64,000 nucleotides of DNA from Peribacillus saganii (GCF_003429095.1 NZ_QVTE01000046.1:1-64000), one strand, 5' to 3'. Numbered from the stretch's first letter, positions 35,353 to 44,689 are shown. The notes: generated by a model not told the origin, from the letters alone. Numbers and translations: made by a program.

Positions 35353-35392
35353 AGTCATATCATACTTTTTTATAAAACGGGGGATATAGTAC

Positions 35393-37852
35393 ATGTCATA
35401 CCAACCAAAGTCTTTTAATAAGTTTTTAGCAACAGCTGCTACAGCAACATTGGTTGCAGGTGCAGTAGCGCCGGCGGCATTGGCAGCAGGCTTCACGGAC
35501 GTAGCTCCAAGATACGCTGAAGCAGTTGATTTCGTAGCATCAAAAGGAATCAATGGCTTCACTGAAACTCAATTTGGAACTAGCGAAAATATTAAGCGCG
35601 TTGATGCGGCAGTTATGATCGCAAAGGTGCTTGAACTTGATATCGAAGCAGCTCCAGCATCTGGCTTCACAGATGTTCCTGCACGTGCAGTAAAATATAT
35701 TAACGCTATCAAAGCAGCTGGAATCACAAACGGAAAAACAGCTACAAGCTTTGATGCAAACAGCCAAATTACACGCGGCGAATTAGCTATCTGGATCCAA
35801 AAAGGCTTCGAGCTAAAAGGTGAAGGCGAGCTTACATTCACAGACGTAAACGATCGCTACGCAGAAGCTGTTAAAGCTTTAGTATCAAACGAAATTACAA
35901 ACGGTACATCTGCAACACAATTCGGTGTAAGCCAGCCGGCTAAGCGCGGAGATTATGCAATCTTCTTATATAGAGCGGCAAACGTTGAAGCTGCTCCAGA
36001 AGTAGTGGAAATTTCAAGTGTTAACCCAGTGAACGCTAAAACAATCACTGTACAGTTCAGCCAGGCGTTGGACGCAAAAGCTTTTTCTCAAAGCGCAGTT
36101 AGCCTTGTTGCTGGTACTGGTGCACTAAATCCAGGCTCTGTAGCACAAGAACTAAGTGCAGATGGAAAAACTCTTACACTTAAAGCTGCTGATTTTTTCA
36201 AGGGTGAATACACTTTAAGAGTACCCTTTGAAGGCTTGAAAACTGTAAGCGGGAAATACATTAAACCTGTTAACCAAAAATTCACTGTAAATGATACAGC
36301 TGCTCCAGTGGTTTTATCAGCAGATACAACGGTTAAAGCTGCAACGGAAAAAATTACTTCTCTTACATTAACATTTGACGAAGAAGTTTCAGCAATTGAG
36401 AATGTAAAAATAGATGGCAATAACCACACAGCTGTTCATTCAGGCAACACTGCAACTATTTCAAATCTTGATCTGGATGCTTCCAAGTCATACGAAGTGA
36501 CAGTTATTAACGCAAAGGATGCTGCAGGAAACGTTAAAGAAGTACAATCTGCTCCAGTAACTGTTTCTGTTGATAATGAAGCACCTTCTATTACAAAAGT
36601 GGAAGCTGCTGGCGAAAACACTGTGAAAGTAACAGTAGATGAAGAATTGGCATCTGAACTAGCTATCTCAGGTAAAATTGGAACATTTACTGCTAACGTT
36701 GTATCAGACGTTGAAGTAAATCCAGAAAACAGCAAAGAATACATCGTTACATTGAATAGTGCATACCTATTCAAAAACGGCAGCTCAGATACAGTTACGT
36801 TCACAGTTGCAAAAGACGCTCTTGCAGATGCAATTGGCAACACAAACGCTGCTGAAATCACAAAAACAGTAAGAGTTTCTAAAGATGCAGAAGCTCCAGC
36901 TGTAGAGAAGGTTGAAACGATTGCAACAGCTGGAAAAGTAACTGGCTTCACTGTAACTTATAATGAAGAAGTAGCTTCATTACAAACTTCTAAGATTGCG
37001 GTTGTAAGTTCTAAAGGTGAAATTCTTCCTTTCGCTAGCATCGCAACAGCTGAAGTTTCAGGTAATCAAGTGGTATTCAAGTTAATCCCAGGTGTAACTG
37101 CCGATCAATATGGCTTTGACTTTGCAGAAGGATTTGTAACAGACAAAGCTCTTACTCCTAACAAAGCTGCTGCGAATGCATTCACAGTAGATGTAACAGA
37201 TGCTGAAGCACCAGTTGAAACAGCATTTACAATTACAGGAGCAACTGCTGAAAATAACGTAATCACAGTTGATTTTGGTGCAAAAGTAAAAGCAACAGGC
37301 ACTGGATCAGCACTTAAAGCTTCTGCATATCAGGTTAATGGAGCAACTCTTCCAGCTGACACTGAAATCGCATTTGTAAAAGACGAAAATGGAAACACTG
37401 TTCAATCTCAAGTTTCCATTAAGCTTCCAGCAGGCTTCATTAAAGCTACTGACGAAAAAGCTGTCTTCCGTGTATCAGGAGTTCAAACTCTAGATCATAA
37501 AGAAAACAACTCATTCATCGAAGCGGTAGAAGTTACAGACAACACTGCTCCAGAAGCAGAAGCATTTGTCGCTACTGAACTTAACGAACTTACTGTGACT
37601 TACTCAGAAGCACTTGCTGCACTTGGACAAACTGCTGATGTGAAAGATGAAGTAAAGCTTTACGACAGCAAGAATGCTGCTGTTGCGATCAAGTCAGCAA
37701 AAGTTGAAAACAGCAAGCTCGTTCTTACACTTGAAGAAAACGCTGCTGCTGCAGTAAGCACATTAACAACTGCTGCTGCAACTGCAGAATTGGCTGATTT
37801 GAAAGACGCTGCAGGCAATGCTCAGAAAGCAGCTGTAACTGTTGCGAAATAA
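35393..37852 (+). CDS. S-layer protein with three SLH domains
   Basis: An 819-residue surface protein. The signal peptide runs to about residue 31 (AAPAALA-A-GF type cleavage). Three SLH domains follow (about 32-90, 91-150, 151-205), each with a GFTDV/FTDV start and an IxRGE/KRxD/KRGD middle (for instance NSQITRGELAIWIQK). SLH domains bind secondary cell wall polymers. The rest is a chain of bacterial Ig-like repeats with DTAAPVV/DNEAPSI/DAEAPAV/DAEAPVE/DNTAPEA linkers, roughly one every 90-110 residues. The composition (Ala, Thr, Val, Lys rich; no Cys) and low-bias codons fit a very abundant S-layer protein. A GGGGG ribosome site precedes ATG, and a strong terminator follows. The nearby glycan genes could provide its anchor. 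Confidence 0.92.
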   Translation: MSYQPKSFNKFLATAATATLVAGAVAPAALAAGFTDVAPRYAEAVDFVASKGINGFTETQFGTSENIKRVDAAVMIAKVLELDIEAAPASGFTDVPARAVKYINAIKAAGITNGKTATSFDANSQITRGELAIWIQKGFELKGEGELTFTDVNDRYAEAVKALVSNEITNGTSATQFGVSQPAKRGDYAIFLYRAANVEAAPEVVEISSVNPVNAKTITVQFSQALDAKAFSQSAVSLVAGTGALNPGSVAQELSADGKTLTLKAADFFKGEYTLRVPFEGLKTVSGKYIKPVNQKFTVNDTAAPVVLSADTTVKAATEKITSLTLTFDEEVSAIENVKIDGNNHTAVHSGNTATISNLDLDASKSYEVTVINAKDAAGNVKEVQSAPVTVSVDNEAPSITKVEAAGENTVKVTVDEELASELAISGKIGTFTANVVSDVEVNPENSKEYIVTLNSAYLFKNGSSDTVTFTVAKDALADAIGNTNAAEITKTVRVSKDAEAPAVEKVETIATAGKVTGFTVTYNEEVASLQTSKIAVVSSKGEILPFASIATAEVSGNQVVFKLIPGVTADQYGFDFAEGFVTDKALTPNKAAANAFTVDVTDAEAPVETAFTITGATAENNVITVDFGAKVKATGTGSALKASAYQVNGATLPADTEIAFVKDENGNTVQSQVSIKLPAGFIKATDEKAVFRVSGVQTLDHKENNSFIEAVEVTDNTAPEAEAFVATELNELTVTYSEALAALGQTADVKDEVKLYDSKNAAVAIKSAKVENSKLVLTLEENAAAAVSTLTTAAATAELADLKDAAGNAQKAAVTVAK

Positions 37853-37895
37853 TCTAATTAAATTAGAATCTATAAAATAGAGTTCTAACTTAAAC

Positions 37896-37932
37896 ACCCA
37901 CTAAGAAATTTGATTTCTTGGTGGGTTTTTTT
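37896..37932 (+). terminator. Strong terminator after the S-layer gene
   Basis: ACCCACTAAGAAA and TTTCTTGGTGGGT form a 13-bp stem with a five-base loop, followed by TTTTTTT. Confidence 0.9.
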
Positions 37933-38207
37933 CTGTTTATCTTACTTGGTAAAGGTCCTGCCATTTATTTAAGTCGGGAATCTTCTATAAACTTCTTTTC
38001 ATTACCGTCATTTTGACAGATGAGGATCACCTTTTAGTGATCAAACTGAACTGCTTTAAGTCCCTTCGATTTATGGGATTAGAATTATCATTAAGAAAAA
38101 TTGACGAAAAATGCTGTCGTAACTTGTTGTTAAAATTTAACAGGTCTTATTATCTATTTCATAGAATAAATATCCTAATAACGATATTGTGATAGGAGAA
38201 AATACAT

Positions 38208-38336
38208 ATGAAAAAAATATTTGGCTTAATTTGCTTCTTTCGTCGCAATCATAAGATTAATATGTATACTCACTCTTGTGTTAGATGCGGGTATGTAAGA
38301 CGGCAGGATAATAGTAACAAACAGATTATTGGATGA
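38208..38336 (+). CDS. Small Cys-containing protein (DUF1660-like)
   Basis: A 42-residue frame too short for most gene finders, with AGGAG nine bases before the ATG. It has the pattern C9-FFRRNHK, then H22-S-C-V-R-C-G (CxxCG). This resembles the tiny zinc-knuckle proteins labelled DUF1660 in phages and Bacilli. The rest of 37933-38641 is A/T-rich and shows no other feature besides the -10-like TATAAT at 38592. Confidence 0.5.
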   Translation: MKKIFGLICFFRRNHKINMYTHSCVRCGYVRRQDNSNKQIIG

Positions 38337-38591
38337 TGGAGAAGAGGAATTCGAGTTAGAAGAATAACTTAGATGTGAATAACTGAAAGGCAAACATATA
38401 GAAATATTTAGAATTAGGATTAAAGTGAAAAAACGCAGGAGATGAAAAATTTTTAGAAGATAACGGAACTATTGTCGTTTATCCCCTGAAACTCTTAAAG
38501 TAACCCCCCATATGCAGTCTCTGTTATTAATTACCAACAAAAACAAGAAATAACAACTGCTGATACTATATAACTAGAAAAAAATGTATGA

Positions 38592-38597
38592 TATAAT
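38592..38597 (+). promoter_or_regulatory. Possible -10 box of the polysaccharide operon
   Basis: A consensus TATAAT lies 45 bases before the first gene of the polysaccharide locus. No convincing -35 is present at 17 bases, so it may need an activator. Confidence 0.35.
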
Positions 38598-38641
38598 AAT
38601 TTTTGTTTTTGTAGAAAAATATAAACGTTTTGGGGGATTTT

Positions 38642-39385
38642 ATGGAAGAGACAATTAGCTTGCGGGAATTGTTTGATACTTTGAAGAAACGATTGTCGTT
38701 AATTATAGCGATTACTGTTCTTGCTACTGCAATAAGCGGTGCTGTCAGCTACTTTGTGTTGAAGCCAGTATATAATGCTTCCTCACAAATTTTGGTCAGC
38801 CAGGCAGCGGCTGGGGCATTATCTTCATTGGCAGGAGCAGCGTTTGATACGGATGCAAAATATATAGAAACGTATAATGTCATTTTAAAAAGTCCGTACA
38901 TATTGGACCAGGTAATTGAGGAGCTAGATCTGAACACGACTGCTGAAGCGTTAAATAGCAGTGTAAATGTCGTTCAGGAGGGCCAATCACAGGTAGTAAC
39001 CATTAATGTTCAAAACCTTGATCCTGCCCAGGCAGTTCTGATTGCAAATGAGATAGCAAAGGTATTTCAAAGGGAAATATCAGCCTTAATGCGCATAGAT
39101 AATATTACCATCCTGACTCCTGCAGAATTACCGTCGAATCCAGTGCCAGTAAAGCCTCAGCCTGCGCTTAATATGGCAATCGCTCTAGTTGTAGGCTTAA
39201 TGCTAAGCGTGGGATTGGCGTTCTTATTAGAGTATCTTGACAATACGGTAAAATCGGAACAGGATCTGGAAAAACTTTTGGGGCTTCCGGTTCTAGGGGC
39301 AGTAACGGAATTCGATTATGCACAGGACGCAGCTGAAATAAATAAACGAAGAAAGCAAGCACGAGGTGAGACGGTTGGCATTTAG
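38642..39385 (+). CDS. Wzz/YwqC-type tyrosine kinase modulator
   Basis: The membrane partner and activator of a bacterial tyrosine kinase, also controlling polysaccharide chain length. The 247-residue protein has two membrane helices (about residues 17-37 and 172-194), the second with the PxxP-type motif before it (PAELPSNPVPVKPQPALN), an extracellular middle domain, and a cytosolic C-terminus (from YLDNTVKSEQDLEKLLGLPVLG) that would contact the kinase. It matches YwqC/CapA/EpsA. ATG at 38642 follows GGGGG. The kinase gene overlaps its end by 11 bases. Confidence 0.93.
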   Translation: MEETISLRELFDTLKKRLSLIIAITVLATAISGAVSYFVLKPVYNASSQILVSQAAAGALSSLAGAAFDTDAKYIETYNVILKSPYILDQVIEELDLNTTAEALNSSVNVVQEGQSQVVTINVQNLDPAQAVLIANEIAKVFQREISALMRIDNITILTPAELPSNPVPVKPQPALNMAIALVVGLMLSVGLAFLLEYLDNTVKSEQDLEKLLGLPVLGAVTEFDYAQDAAEINKRRKQARGETVGI

Positions 39386-40073
39386 AAGCAAGCAGCAGAG
39401 TAAAAAATCCAATAATCGGACTCTTATTACACATATCAATTCGAAATCACCTATTTCTGAGCAATATAAAACAATCAGAACGAATATTCAATTTTCATCC
39501 TTAGATGAAGACATTCGTTCACTAGTCGTTACGTCCTCTGGACCAGGAGAAGGAAAGTCAACAACCGTTGGAAACTTAGCGGTCGTGTTTGCCCAGCAAG
39601 GCAAAAGAGTTTTATTGATTGATGCGGACATGCGAAAACCGACTGCGCATTACACTTTCCGCAAAGATAATATCACTGGGCTGACAAATGTGCTGACAAG
39701 ACAAGCTGCTTTAGATAAAGCTGTATCGGAAACAGATATTGAGAACTTGTATATATTAACGAGCGGCCCTATCCCTCCAAATCCAGCGGAGCTATTAAGC
39801 TCTCATGCCATGGATGAGTTATTAGAATCAGCTATGCACCATTTCGATATGGTGCTGTTTGATACCCCTCCGGTTCTGGCGGTAACAGATGCCCAAATCC
39901 TAGCAAGTAAATGCAATGGTACTATTTTGGTAGTAAAAAGCAACTACACCGCTACCGACGCTGCGGTGAAAGCGAAAGAGCTATTGTCTGCCGCACAAGC
40001 AAAACTGCTCGGTGTTGTGTTAAATGCAAAAAAGCTAAAAGAAAGCAATTATTACTATTATTATGGTAAATAA
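39375..40073 (+). CDS. Tyrosine-protein kinase (BY-kinase, YwqD/CapB/EpsB type)
   Basis: A cytosolic autophosphorylating tyrosine kinase controlling capsule or exopolysaccharide export. The 232-residue protein has Walker A SSGPGEGKSTT (about residues 51-61), Walker A' LLIDADMRKPT (about 80-90), Walker B VLFDTPPV (about 163-170) and a Tyr cluster at the C-terminus (NYYYYYGK), the autophosphorylation site. The start is TTG at 39375, with GAGGTGA five bases upstream; a GTG at 39366 belongs to that site. It overlaps the modulator gene, which indicates translational coupling. The order modulator-kinase-phosphatase is that of ywqCDE. Confidence 0.94.
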   Translation: MAFRSKQQSKKSNNRTLITHINSKSPISEQYKTIRTNIQFSSLDEDIRSLVVTSSGPGEGKSTTVGNLAVVFAQQGKRVLLIDADMRKPTAHYTFRKDNITGLTNVLTRQAALDKAVSETDIENLYILTSGPIPPNPAELLSSHAMDELLESAMHHFDMVLFDTPPVLAVTDAQILASKCNGTILVVKSNYTATDAAVKAKELLSAAQAKLLGVVLNAKKLKESNYYYYYGK

Positions 40074-40158
40074 TATAAATACTGGAAATTAAATTGAAAT
40101 AGGACTATAATCATAGATATTGTAATATAGTGGTTTATAAGCAGAAGAGGTGCAAGCA

Positions 40159-40923
40159 ATGATAGATATACACAATCATATTATTCCTGGTCTGGATGAT
40201 GGCGCATCAGATATAACAGAAAGCATTGCAATGGCAAAACATGCGGTTTCCGAAGGAATCCATACAATCATTGCTACACCTCATCATAAAAATGGACGCT
40301 ATGAGAATGATAAACAAACCATTCTCCAGCAGTGTGACCTGTTAAATAAAACGTTCGCAGAAGAGTCGATTTCGCTCACGATCCTTCCAGGGCAAGAAAT
40401 CCGACTAAATGGGGATGTTTTGTCCGACTATGAAAAAGGTGAAATCCTCACCTTAAACCAAACCCAATATATCTTTATTGAATTGCCATCGAACCATGTA
40501 CCACGGTACACGGAAAAAATGCTATTTGATATGCAAATGAATGGTCTTAGCCCAATTATTGTCCATCCAGAACGGAATCAAGAAATCATCGAAAACCCTG
40601 ATATTCTATATAACTTTGTGAAAAACGGAACACTTTCACAAATCACCGCATCAAGCATAACAGGCCATTTTGGGAAAAAGATTAAGAAATTCACTTCACA
40701 ATTAATAGACGCAAATTTAACCCATTTCGTTGCATCAGATGCACATAATCTATCAAGCCGTACTTTTAGAATGATGGAAGCGCTGGATGAAATTGAAAAG
40801 AACTATGGAGTAGACATGTTTTACCAATTCACAGAAAACGCTGAACTGCTTGTTAGAGGCGAGGCTATTTATAAAGAAGTCCCTGAAAAGGTTAAAACTA
40901 AGAAATTTTTAGGCATCTTTTAA
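40159..40923 (+). CDS. Tyrosine-protein phosphatase of the PHP family (YwqE/CpsB type)
   Basis: A manganese-dependent phosphatase that removes phosphate from the BY-kinase. The 254-residue protein carries the PHP metal motifs: DIHNHIIPGLDDGA (residues 3-16), ATPHHKNGRY (about 42-51), IIVHPERN (about 135-142) and ASDAHN (about 193-198). The ATG at 40159 is preferred; GAGGTGCAAGCA directly precedes it. It closes the regulatory module; the next gene begins 301 bases later after a structured leader. Confidence 0.93.
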   Translation: MIDIHNHIIPGLDDGASDITESIAMAKHAVSEGIHTIIATPHHKNGRYENDKQTILQQCDLLNKTFAEESISLTILPGQEIRLNGDVLSDYEKGEILTLNQTQYIFIELPSNHVPRYTEKMLFDMQMNGLSPIIVHPERNQEIIENPDILYNFVKNGTLSQITASSITGHFGKKIKKFTSQLIDANLTHFVASDAHNLSSRTFRMMEALDEIEKNYGVDMFYQFTENAELLVRGEAIYKEVPEKVKTKKFLGIF

Positions 40924-40973
40924 TAACATGCATTATATGCTGTTTCTATCAACTTGGACAATCAAATTATATT

Positions 40974-41100
40974 GGAAATGTCTCCTGTCCGTTATCAGTG
41001 GAGGCACTCGGTCATGCTGTGGGTAATAAGTTCTATTGCCTTAGACGCAAGTCGTCAAAAGTATGGTGTGAGGGCGGGTTGAATGCCCATTTTTTATACC
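40974..41100 (+). ncRNA. Candidate EAR-like antitermination RNA before the epsC-type gene
   Basis: About 130 bases between the phosphatase and the EpsC-like gene have short stems (CTCC...GGAG, GAC...GTC, GGTGT..GGGC...GCCC..ATACC). The last stem is followed by ATTTTTT at 41090 and looks like a terminator. In B. subtilis the EAR RNA, which makes polymerase ignore terminators, lies between epsB and epsC, the same position. The call rests on position and structure, not on a sequence match, which I could not test. Confidence 0.45.
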
Positions 41101-41129
41101 CCATTTTTAATAAGAAGAAACCAATTGAT

Positions 41130-41187
41130 AAATATCTAACGAAAAAACATGTGTAAAATGTGTTTTGCCGTTAGGTATTTATTTTTG
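41130..41187 (+). terminator. Long hairpin, terminator or attenuator, 38 bases before the epsC-type gene
   Basis: Arms AAATATCTAACGAAAAAACA and TGTTTTGCCGTTAGGTATTT pair over about 17 of 20 positions, with an 11-base loop, followed by ATTTTTG. Inside the operon it would block the downstream genes unless polymerase is modified, which is what an EAR-type system would provide. Confidence 0.7.
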
Positions 41188-41224
41188 TGTGTAACAAAAC
41201 AAAAACAAAGGAGGGCTGTTCTTC

Positions 41225-43057
41225 ATGAGTTATCGGAGACGTTTGACGGTATTAGCCATCTTAGATTCTTTCATCGTTTTATCGGCTATATATGCAGGTT
41301 ATCTGACGCTTCATCCCTATTTGGCAATCTTTAAGCTTGAAACATTAATGCTTACGTCAGTGACATTATTAGTAAGTCACCATTTGTTCTCTTTTATCTA
41401 TAAGCTATACAACAAGGTTTGGGAATATGCGAGCATTGGAGAGCTAGTGACAATTGTAAAAGCAGTGACCTTCTCGATCATGACAACGGCAGTTGTCCAG
41501 CAGATTGTGATTCATGACATTTATTTTCGTGCTTTAATGCTTGCATGGATGCTTCATGTTCTATTAATTGGAGGCTCTCGCTTTTCCTGGAGAATATATC
41601 GGGACCGGTATATTAAACCGAAAACGGCAGAAAAGCGTGCGTTGATTATTGGGGCAGGTGCAGCCGGTACGATGCTGGTACGTCAGCTGATGAATAAAAG
41701 AGATACAGGTATTAAGCCAGTTGCCTTCATTGATGATGATCGAAAAAAATATAAGCTGCAAATACTTGGTCTTCCGGTAGTTGGAAATTCCAGCCATATT
41801 GCGAAAACTGTAGAAACACTTCGAATAGATAAGATTATTATTGCGATTCCATCGCTAAATAAAAACGAGATGAAACGTATTTTTGAGGAGTGCGCAAAAA
41901 CAACAGCCTCTACAAAGATTATGCCAATGATTGAAGACGTCATGCTGGGAAGAGTATCAGTCAATCAATTCCGTGATGTAGAAGTGGAGGATTTATTGGG
42001 GCGTGAGCCGGTAGAACTGGATATTGATAGTATTTCAGAATTCCTGACTGGTAAAACCGTTTTAGTAACGGGCGCTGGCGGTTCCATCGGCTCGGAAATT
42101 TGCCGACAGATAGGCAAGTTTAACCCAAGCAAACTTGTTTTGCTGGGACATGGAGAAAATTCCATTTACCAGATTGATATGGAGCTGCGCAGCAAATATA
42201 AAAGTGAATTTGAAATCATTCCGGTCATTGCGGATATACAGGATCGCTATCGAATGTTCGAAGTTATGGAACAGCATAAGCCAGATGTAGTCTATCACGC
42301 AGCCGCCCATAAGCATGTTCCGTTAATGGAGTACAATCCAAAAGAAGCGGTTAAAAATAATATCTTTGGAACAAAAAATGTGGCCGAAGCGGCAGATGCC
42401 TTTGGTGTGAAGAACTTTGTTCTGGTTTCATCGGATAAAGCAGTGAACCCAACGAATATCATGGGTGCGACCAAACGGGTAGCTGAAATGGTTATTCAGC
42501 AATTGGATAAGGAGAGCTCCACAAGCTTTGTTGCAGTCCGGTTCGGGAATGTATTGGGCAGCCGGGGATCGGTTATTCCTTTATTTAAAAAACAAATCCA
42601 GGCAGGCGGGCCGGTTACCGTCACCCATCCAGATATGACACGCTACTTTATGACAATTCCTGAAGCTTCGAGATTGGTCATTCAAGCGGGAGCATTGGCA
42701 AGAGGCGGGGAAATCTTCGTACTTGATATGGGAGAGCCAGTTAAAATCGTTGACCTTGCCAAAAACCTCATTACTTTGTCAGGCTATTCAATAGATGAAA
42801 TCGGCATTAACTTCTCAGGTATCCGGCCAGGAGAGAAAATGTATGAAGAATTGCTTAACGAAAATGAAGTTCACTCCAAGCAGGTATTTCCCAAAATACG
42901 TATTGGAAAAGCAGCACTTGTCGACGGACCGATTCTTTATGAGTTTATTGCAAGCCTGCATGATAAGGACAGTGAAACTTTGAAAAAGCAGTTAGTGGAA
43001 ATCGCTAATACAAAGGTTGGATTGAGAGAAGTTATGAAGGAAGCTGCTAGCTTTTAA
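41225..43057 (+). CDS. UDP-GlcNAc 4,6-dehydratase, PglF/EpsC type
   Basis: A 610-residue membrane enzyme. Four helices are predicted in residues 1-110, then a first Rossmann fold (GAGAAGT, about 141) and the catalytic SDR domain starting at GAGGSIGSE (about 285-293). It has SSDKAVNPTNIMGATKR, the Met-x-x-x-Lys active site of the large, retaining-type subgroup (PglF, WbpM) rather than Tyr-x-x-x-Lys. The product would be UDP-4-keto-6-deoxy-GlcNAc, the precursor of bacillosamine-type sugars, used with the aminotransferase at 45106 and the transferase at 46237. The ATG follows AAAGGAGG. It is the first gene after the attenuator. Confidence 0.92.
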   Translation: MSYRRRLTVLAILDSFIVLSAIYAGYLTLHPYLAIFKLETLMLTSVTLLVSHHLFSFIYKLYNKVWEYASIGELVTIVKAVTFSIMTTAVVQQIVIHDIYFRALMLAWMLHVLLIGGSRFSWRIYRDRYIKPKTAEKRALIIGAGAAGTMLVRQLMNKRDTGIKPVAFIDDDRKKYKLQILGLPVVGNSSHIAKTVETLRIDKIIIAIPSLNKNEMKRIFEECAKTTASTKIMPMIEDVMLGRVSVNQFRDVEVEDLLGREPVELDIDSISEFLTGKTVLVTGAGGSIGSEICRQIGKFNPSKLVLLGHGENSIYQIDMELRSKYKSEFEIIPVIADIQDRYRMFEVMEQHKPDVVYHAAAHKHVPLMEYNPKEAVKNNIFGTKNVAEAADAFGVKNFVLVSSDKAVNPTNIMGATKRVAEMVIQQLDKESSTSFVAVRFGNVLGSRGSVIPLFKKQIQAGGPVTVTHPDMTRYFMTIPEASRLVIQAGALARGGEIFVLDMGEPVKIVDLAKNLITLSGYSIDEIGINFSGIRPGEKMYEELLNENEVHSKQVFPKIRIGKAALVDGPILYEFIASLHDKDSETLKKQLVEIANTKVGLREVMKEAASF

Positions 43058-43096
43058 TTTATATTTTCTTATTAATTGTAAAAAGGGTGAGTAATT

Positions 43097-43987
43097 TTGC
43101 AGAAAGTTAGAAAAGCGATTATCCCAGCGGCCGGATTAGGGACAAGGTTCTTGCCGGCCACAAAAGCACAGCCGAAGGAAATGCTGCCGATCGTGGATAA
43201 ACCAACGATTCAATATATCATCGAAGAAGCCGTCGCTTCCGGAATTGAAGATATTATTATCGTAACAGGCCGGGGAAAAAGGGCAATTGAAGACCACTTC
43301 GATAAGTCTTATGAATTGGAAGAAACATTGGCAAAGAAAGACAAATTTGACCTTTTAAAAGAAATCCAGGATATCTCAAAACTCGCCAATATCCATTATA
43401 TTCGCCAAAAAGAACCGTTAGGACTGGGTCATGCAATTGCCTGCGCAAGCCGGTTTATTGGGAATGAACCATTCGCAGTGCTGTTGGGTGACGATATTGT
43501 AAAAACAACAGAAAAGCCATGTTTAAAACAATTAATGGATGTTTATGAGCGCTATAATTCATCTGTGATTGGTGTTCAACAGGTGCCGAACGAAGAGGTA
43601 TCTAAGTACGGAATTATTTCGACTTCCAATGGAGAGATTGAAAAAGATGTTTTCCATATTGATAATCTAGTTGAAAAACCTGCGGTAAGTGAAGCTCCTT
43701 CCAATTATGCGATTATGGGGCGTTATATTTTAAGGCCAGAAATATTCGAAATATTGGAGAAACAAAATCCGGGAGCTGGAGGAGAAATCCAGCTTACAGA
43801 TGCAATAAAACACCTGAACGAGAAACAGATGGTTGTGGCTTATCAATTTGAGGGTAAGAGGTATGATGTTGGAGATAAGCTTGGTTTTATAAAGGCTACG
43901 ATTGAAATGGCGATGGATCGGGATGAATTGAGAGAGGATTTGGTAAATTATCTTTCTGAGGTTTTGGAGGGGGAGTTGGTTAAGTAG
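43097..43987 (+). CDS. galU: UTP-glucose-1-phosphate uridylyltransferase
   Basis: The enzyme makes UDP-glucose, precursor for polysaccharides and teichoic acid decoration. The 296-residue protein has the nucleotidyltransferase start [23 protein letters not shown] (parts: [12 protein letters not shown], then [11 protein letters not shown]), the [10 protein letters not shown] segment and [12 protein letters not shown]. It is GtaB/GalU type by length and by the absence of the RmlA GGxGTRLxP pattern. The start is TTG at 43097 with AAAGGGTGAG just upstream. It lies 39 bases after the dehydratase gene. A terminator follows 220 bases later. Confidence 0.95.
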   Translation: MQKVRKAIIPAAGLGTRFLPATKAQPKEMLPIVDKPTIQYIIEEAVASGIEDIIIVTGRGKRAIEDHFDKSYELEETLAKKDKFDLLKEIQDISKLANIHYIRQKEPLGLGHAIACASRFIGNEPFAVLLGDDIVKTTEKPCLKQLMDVYERYNSSVIGVQQVPNEEVSKYGIISTSNGEIEKDVFHIDNLVEKPAVSEAPSNYAIMGRYILRPEIFEILEKQNPGAGGEIQLTDAIKHLNEKQMVVAYQFEGKRYDVGDKLGFIKATIEMAMDRDELREDLVNYLSEVLEGELVK

Positions 43988-44210
43988 TTTTCAGTCTGTC
44001 TAGGATGGAAAATAAGTTCGGGTGGAAAATCAGAATTTTGTTTCTTATTATTGTTGGAGGTTCTTCCGAACCTCTTTATACTTGAATGGATTATTTTTTC
44101 TACTGTTGAATAAGAGTTGACGTCCTAAAATCGTTGATCAACATTTTCCGCACAACTTCTTTAAAATCTTTCAATTTAATTTTTCATAAAATAAATATGC
44201 CGATAATTTT

Positions 44211-44258
44211 AAGGGTCAGATTCTGCAAGCTGATTGCAAGATCTGACCCTTTGTTTTG
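44211..44258 (+). terminator. Terminator after galU
   Basis: AAGGGTCAGAT and ATCTGACCCTT form an 11-bp stem with a 19-base loop that itself contains TGCAA...TTGCA, followed by TGTTTTG. The remaining 43988-44287 interval shows nothing else. Confidence 0.8.
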
Positions 44259-44287
44259 GTATGGATGAAAAGATAGAGGGATGCTAA

Positions 44288-44689
44288 ATGGATACCACTA
44301 ATGGGAATTGCAAGGAATTTCGTAATGCAGGTTTTTCCATGATTGAGGTTTTATTAGTCATAACCATACTAGCTATAATTTCTTCCATAGCGGTTCTGTC
44401 TTTAATAAGTTCTATTGAGAAGGCTAAAACGGATGTATGCAACTTGAATACGAAGCAGGTTGAAAAGATGTATAACACATATTTACTGTTTGAAAATGAT
44501 AGTAAGCATTCCGAAGCGTTGTTTGCCCAATATTTACAGGAATACGGAGAAGAGATTTGTCCAATTGACGGTGAGATTCTTTATATCGATGGGAAGGTAC
44601 AATGTAGCCTACATTCGGGAAATGGGGATAATGGTGAAGATGATGATGATGAAGACAAGGGAGAAGGGGAATCGGTTCCTTACCTTTGA
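44288..44689 (+). CDS. Type IV prepilin-like protein with acidic tail
   Basis: A 133-residue protein with a class III leader: NAG|FSMIEVLLVITILAI, with Phe+1 and Glu+5 of the mature form, then a 20-residue hydrophobic helix. Such precursors are cut by a prepilin peptidase and form pili or competence pseudopili. The body is short, helical at first (KAKTDVCNLNTKQVEKMY) and then holds three Cys residues, and the end is an Asp/Glu run (NGEDDDDEDKGEGE). It is unlike ComGC in its acidic end. No other pilus gene is in the window. AGAGGG lies about ten bases before the ATG. Context: between galU and the aminotransferase, each bounded by terminators. Confidence 0.8.
   Translation: MDTTNGNCKEFRNAGFSMIEVLLVITILAIISSIAVLSLISSIEKAKTDVCNLNTKQVEKMYNTYLLFENDSKHSEALFAQYLQEYGEEICPIDGEILYIDGKVQCSLHSGNGDNGEDDDDEDKGEGESVPYL

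Noticed and set aside
35569-37302. Several minus-strand ORFs inside the S-layer gene
   Set aside because: They mirror the Ala/Thr-rich codons of the S-layer gene and lack ribosome sites.
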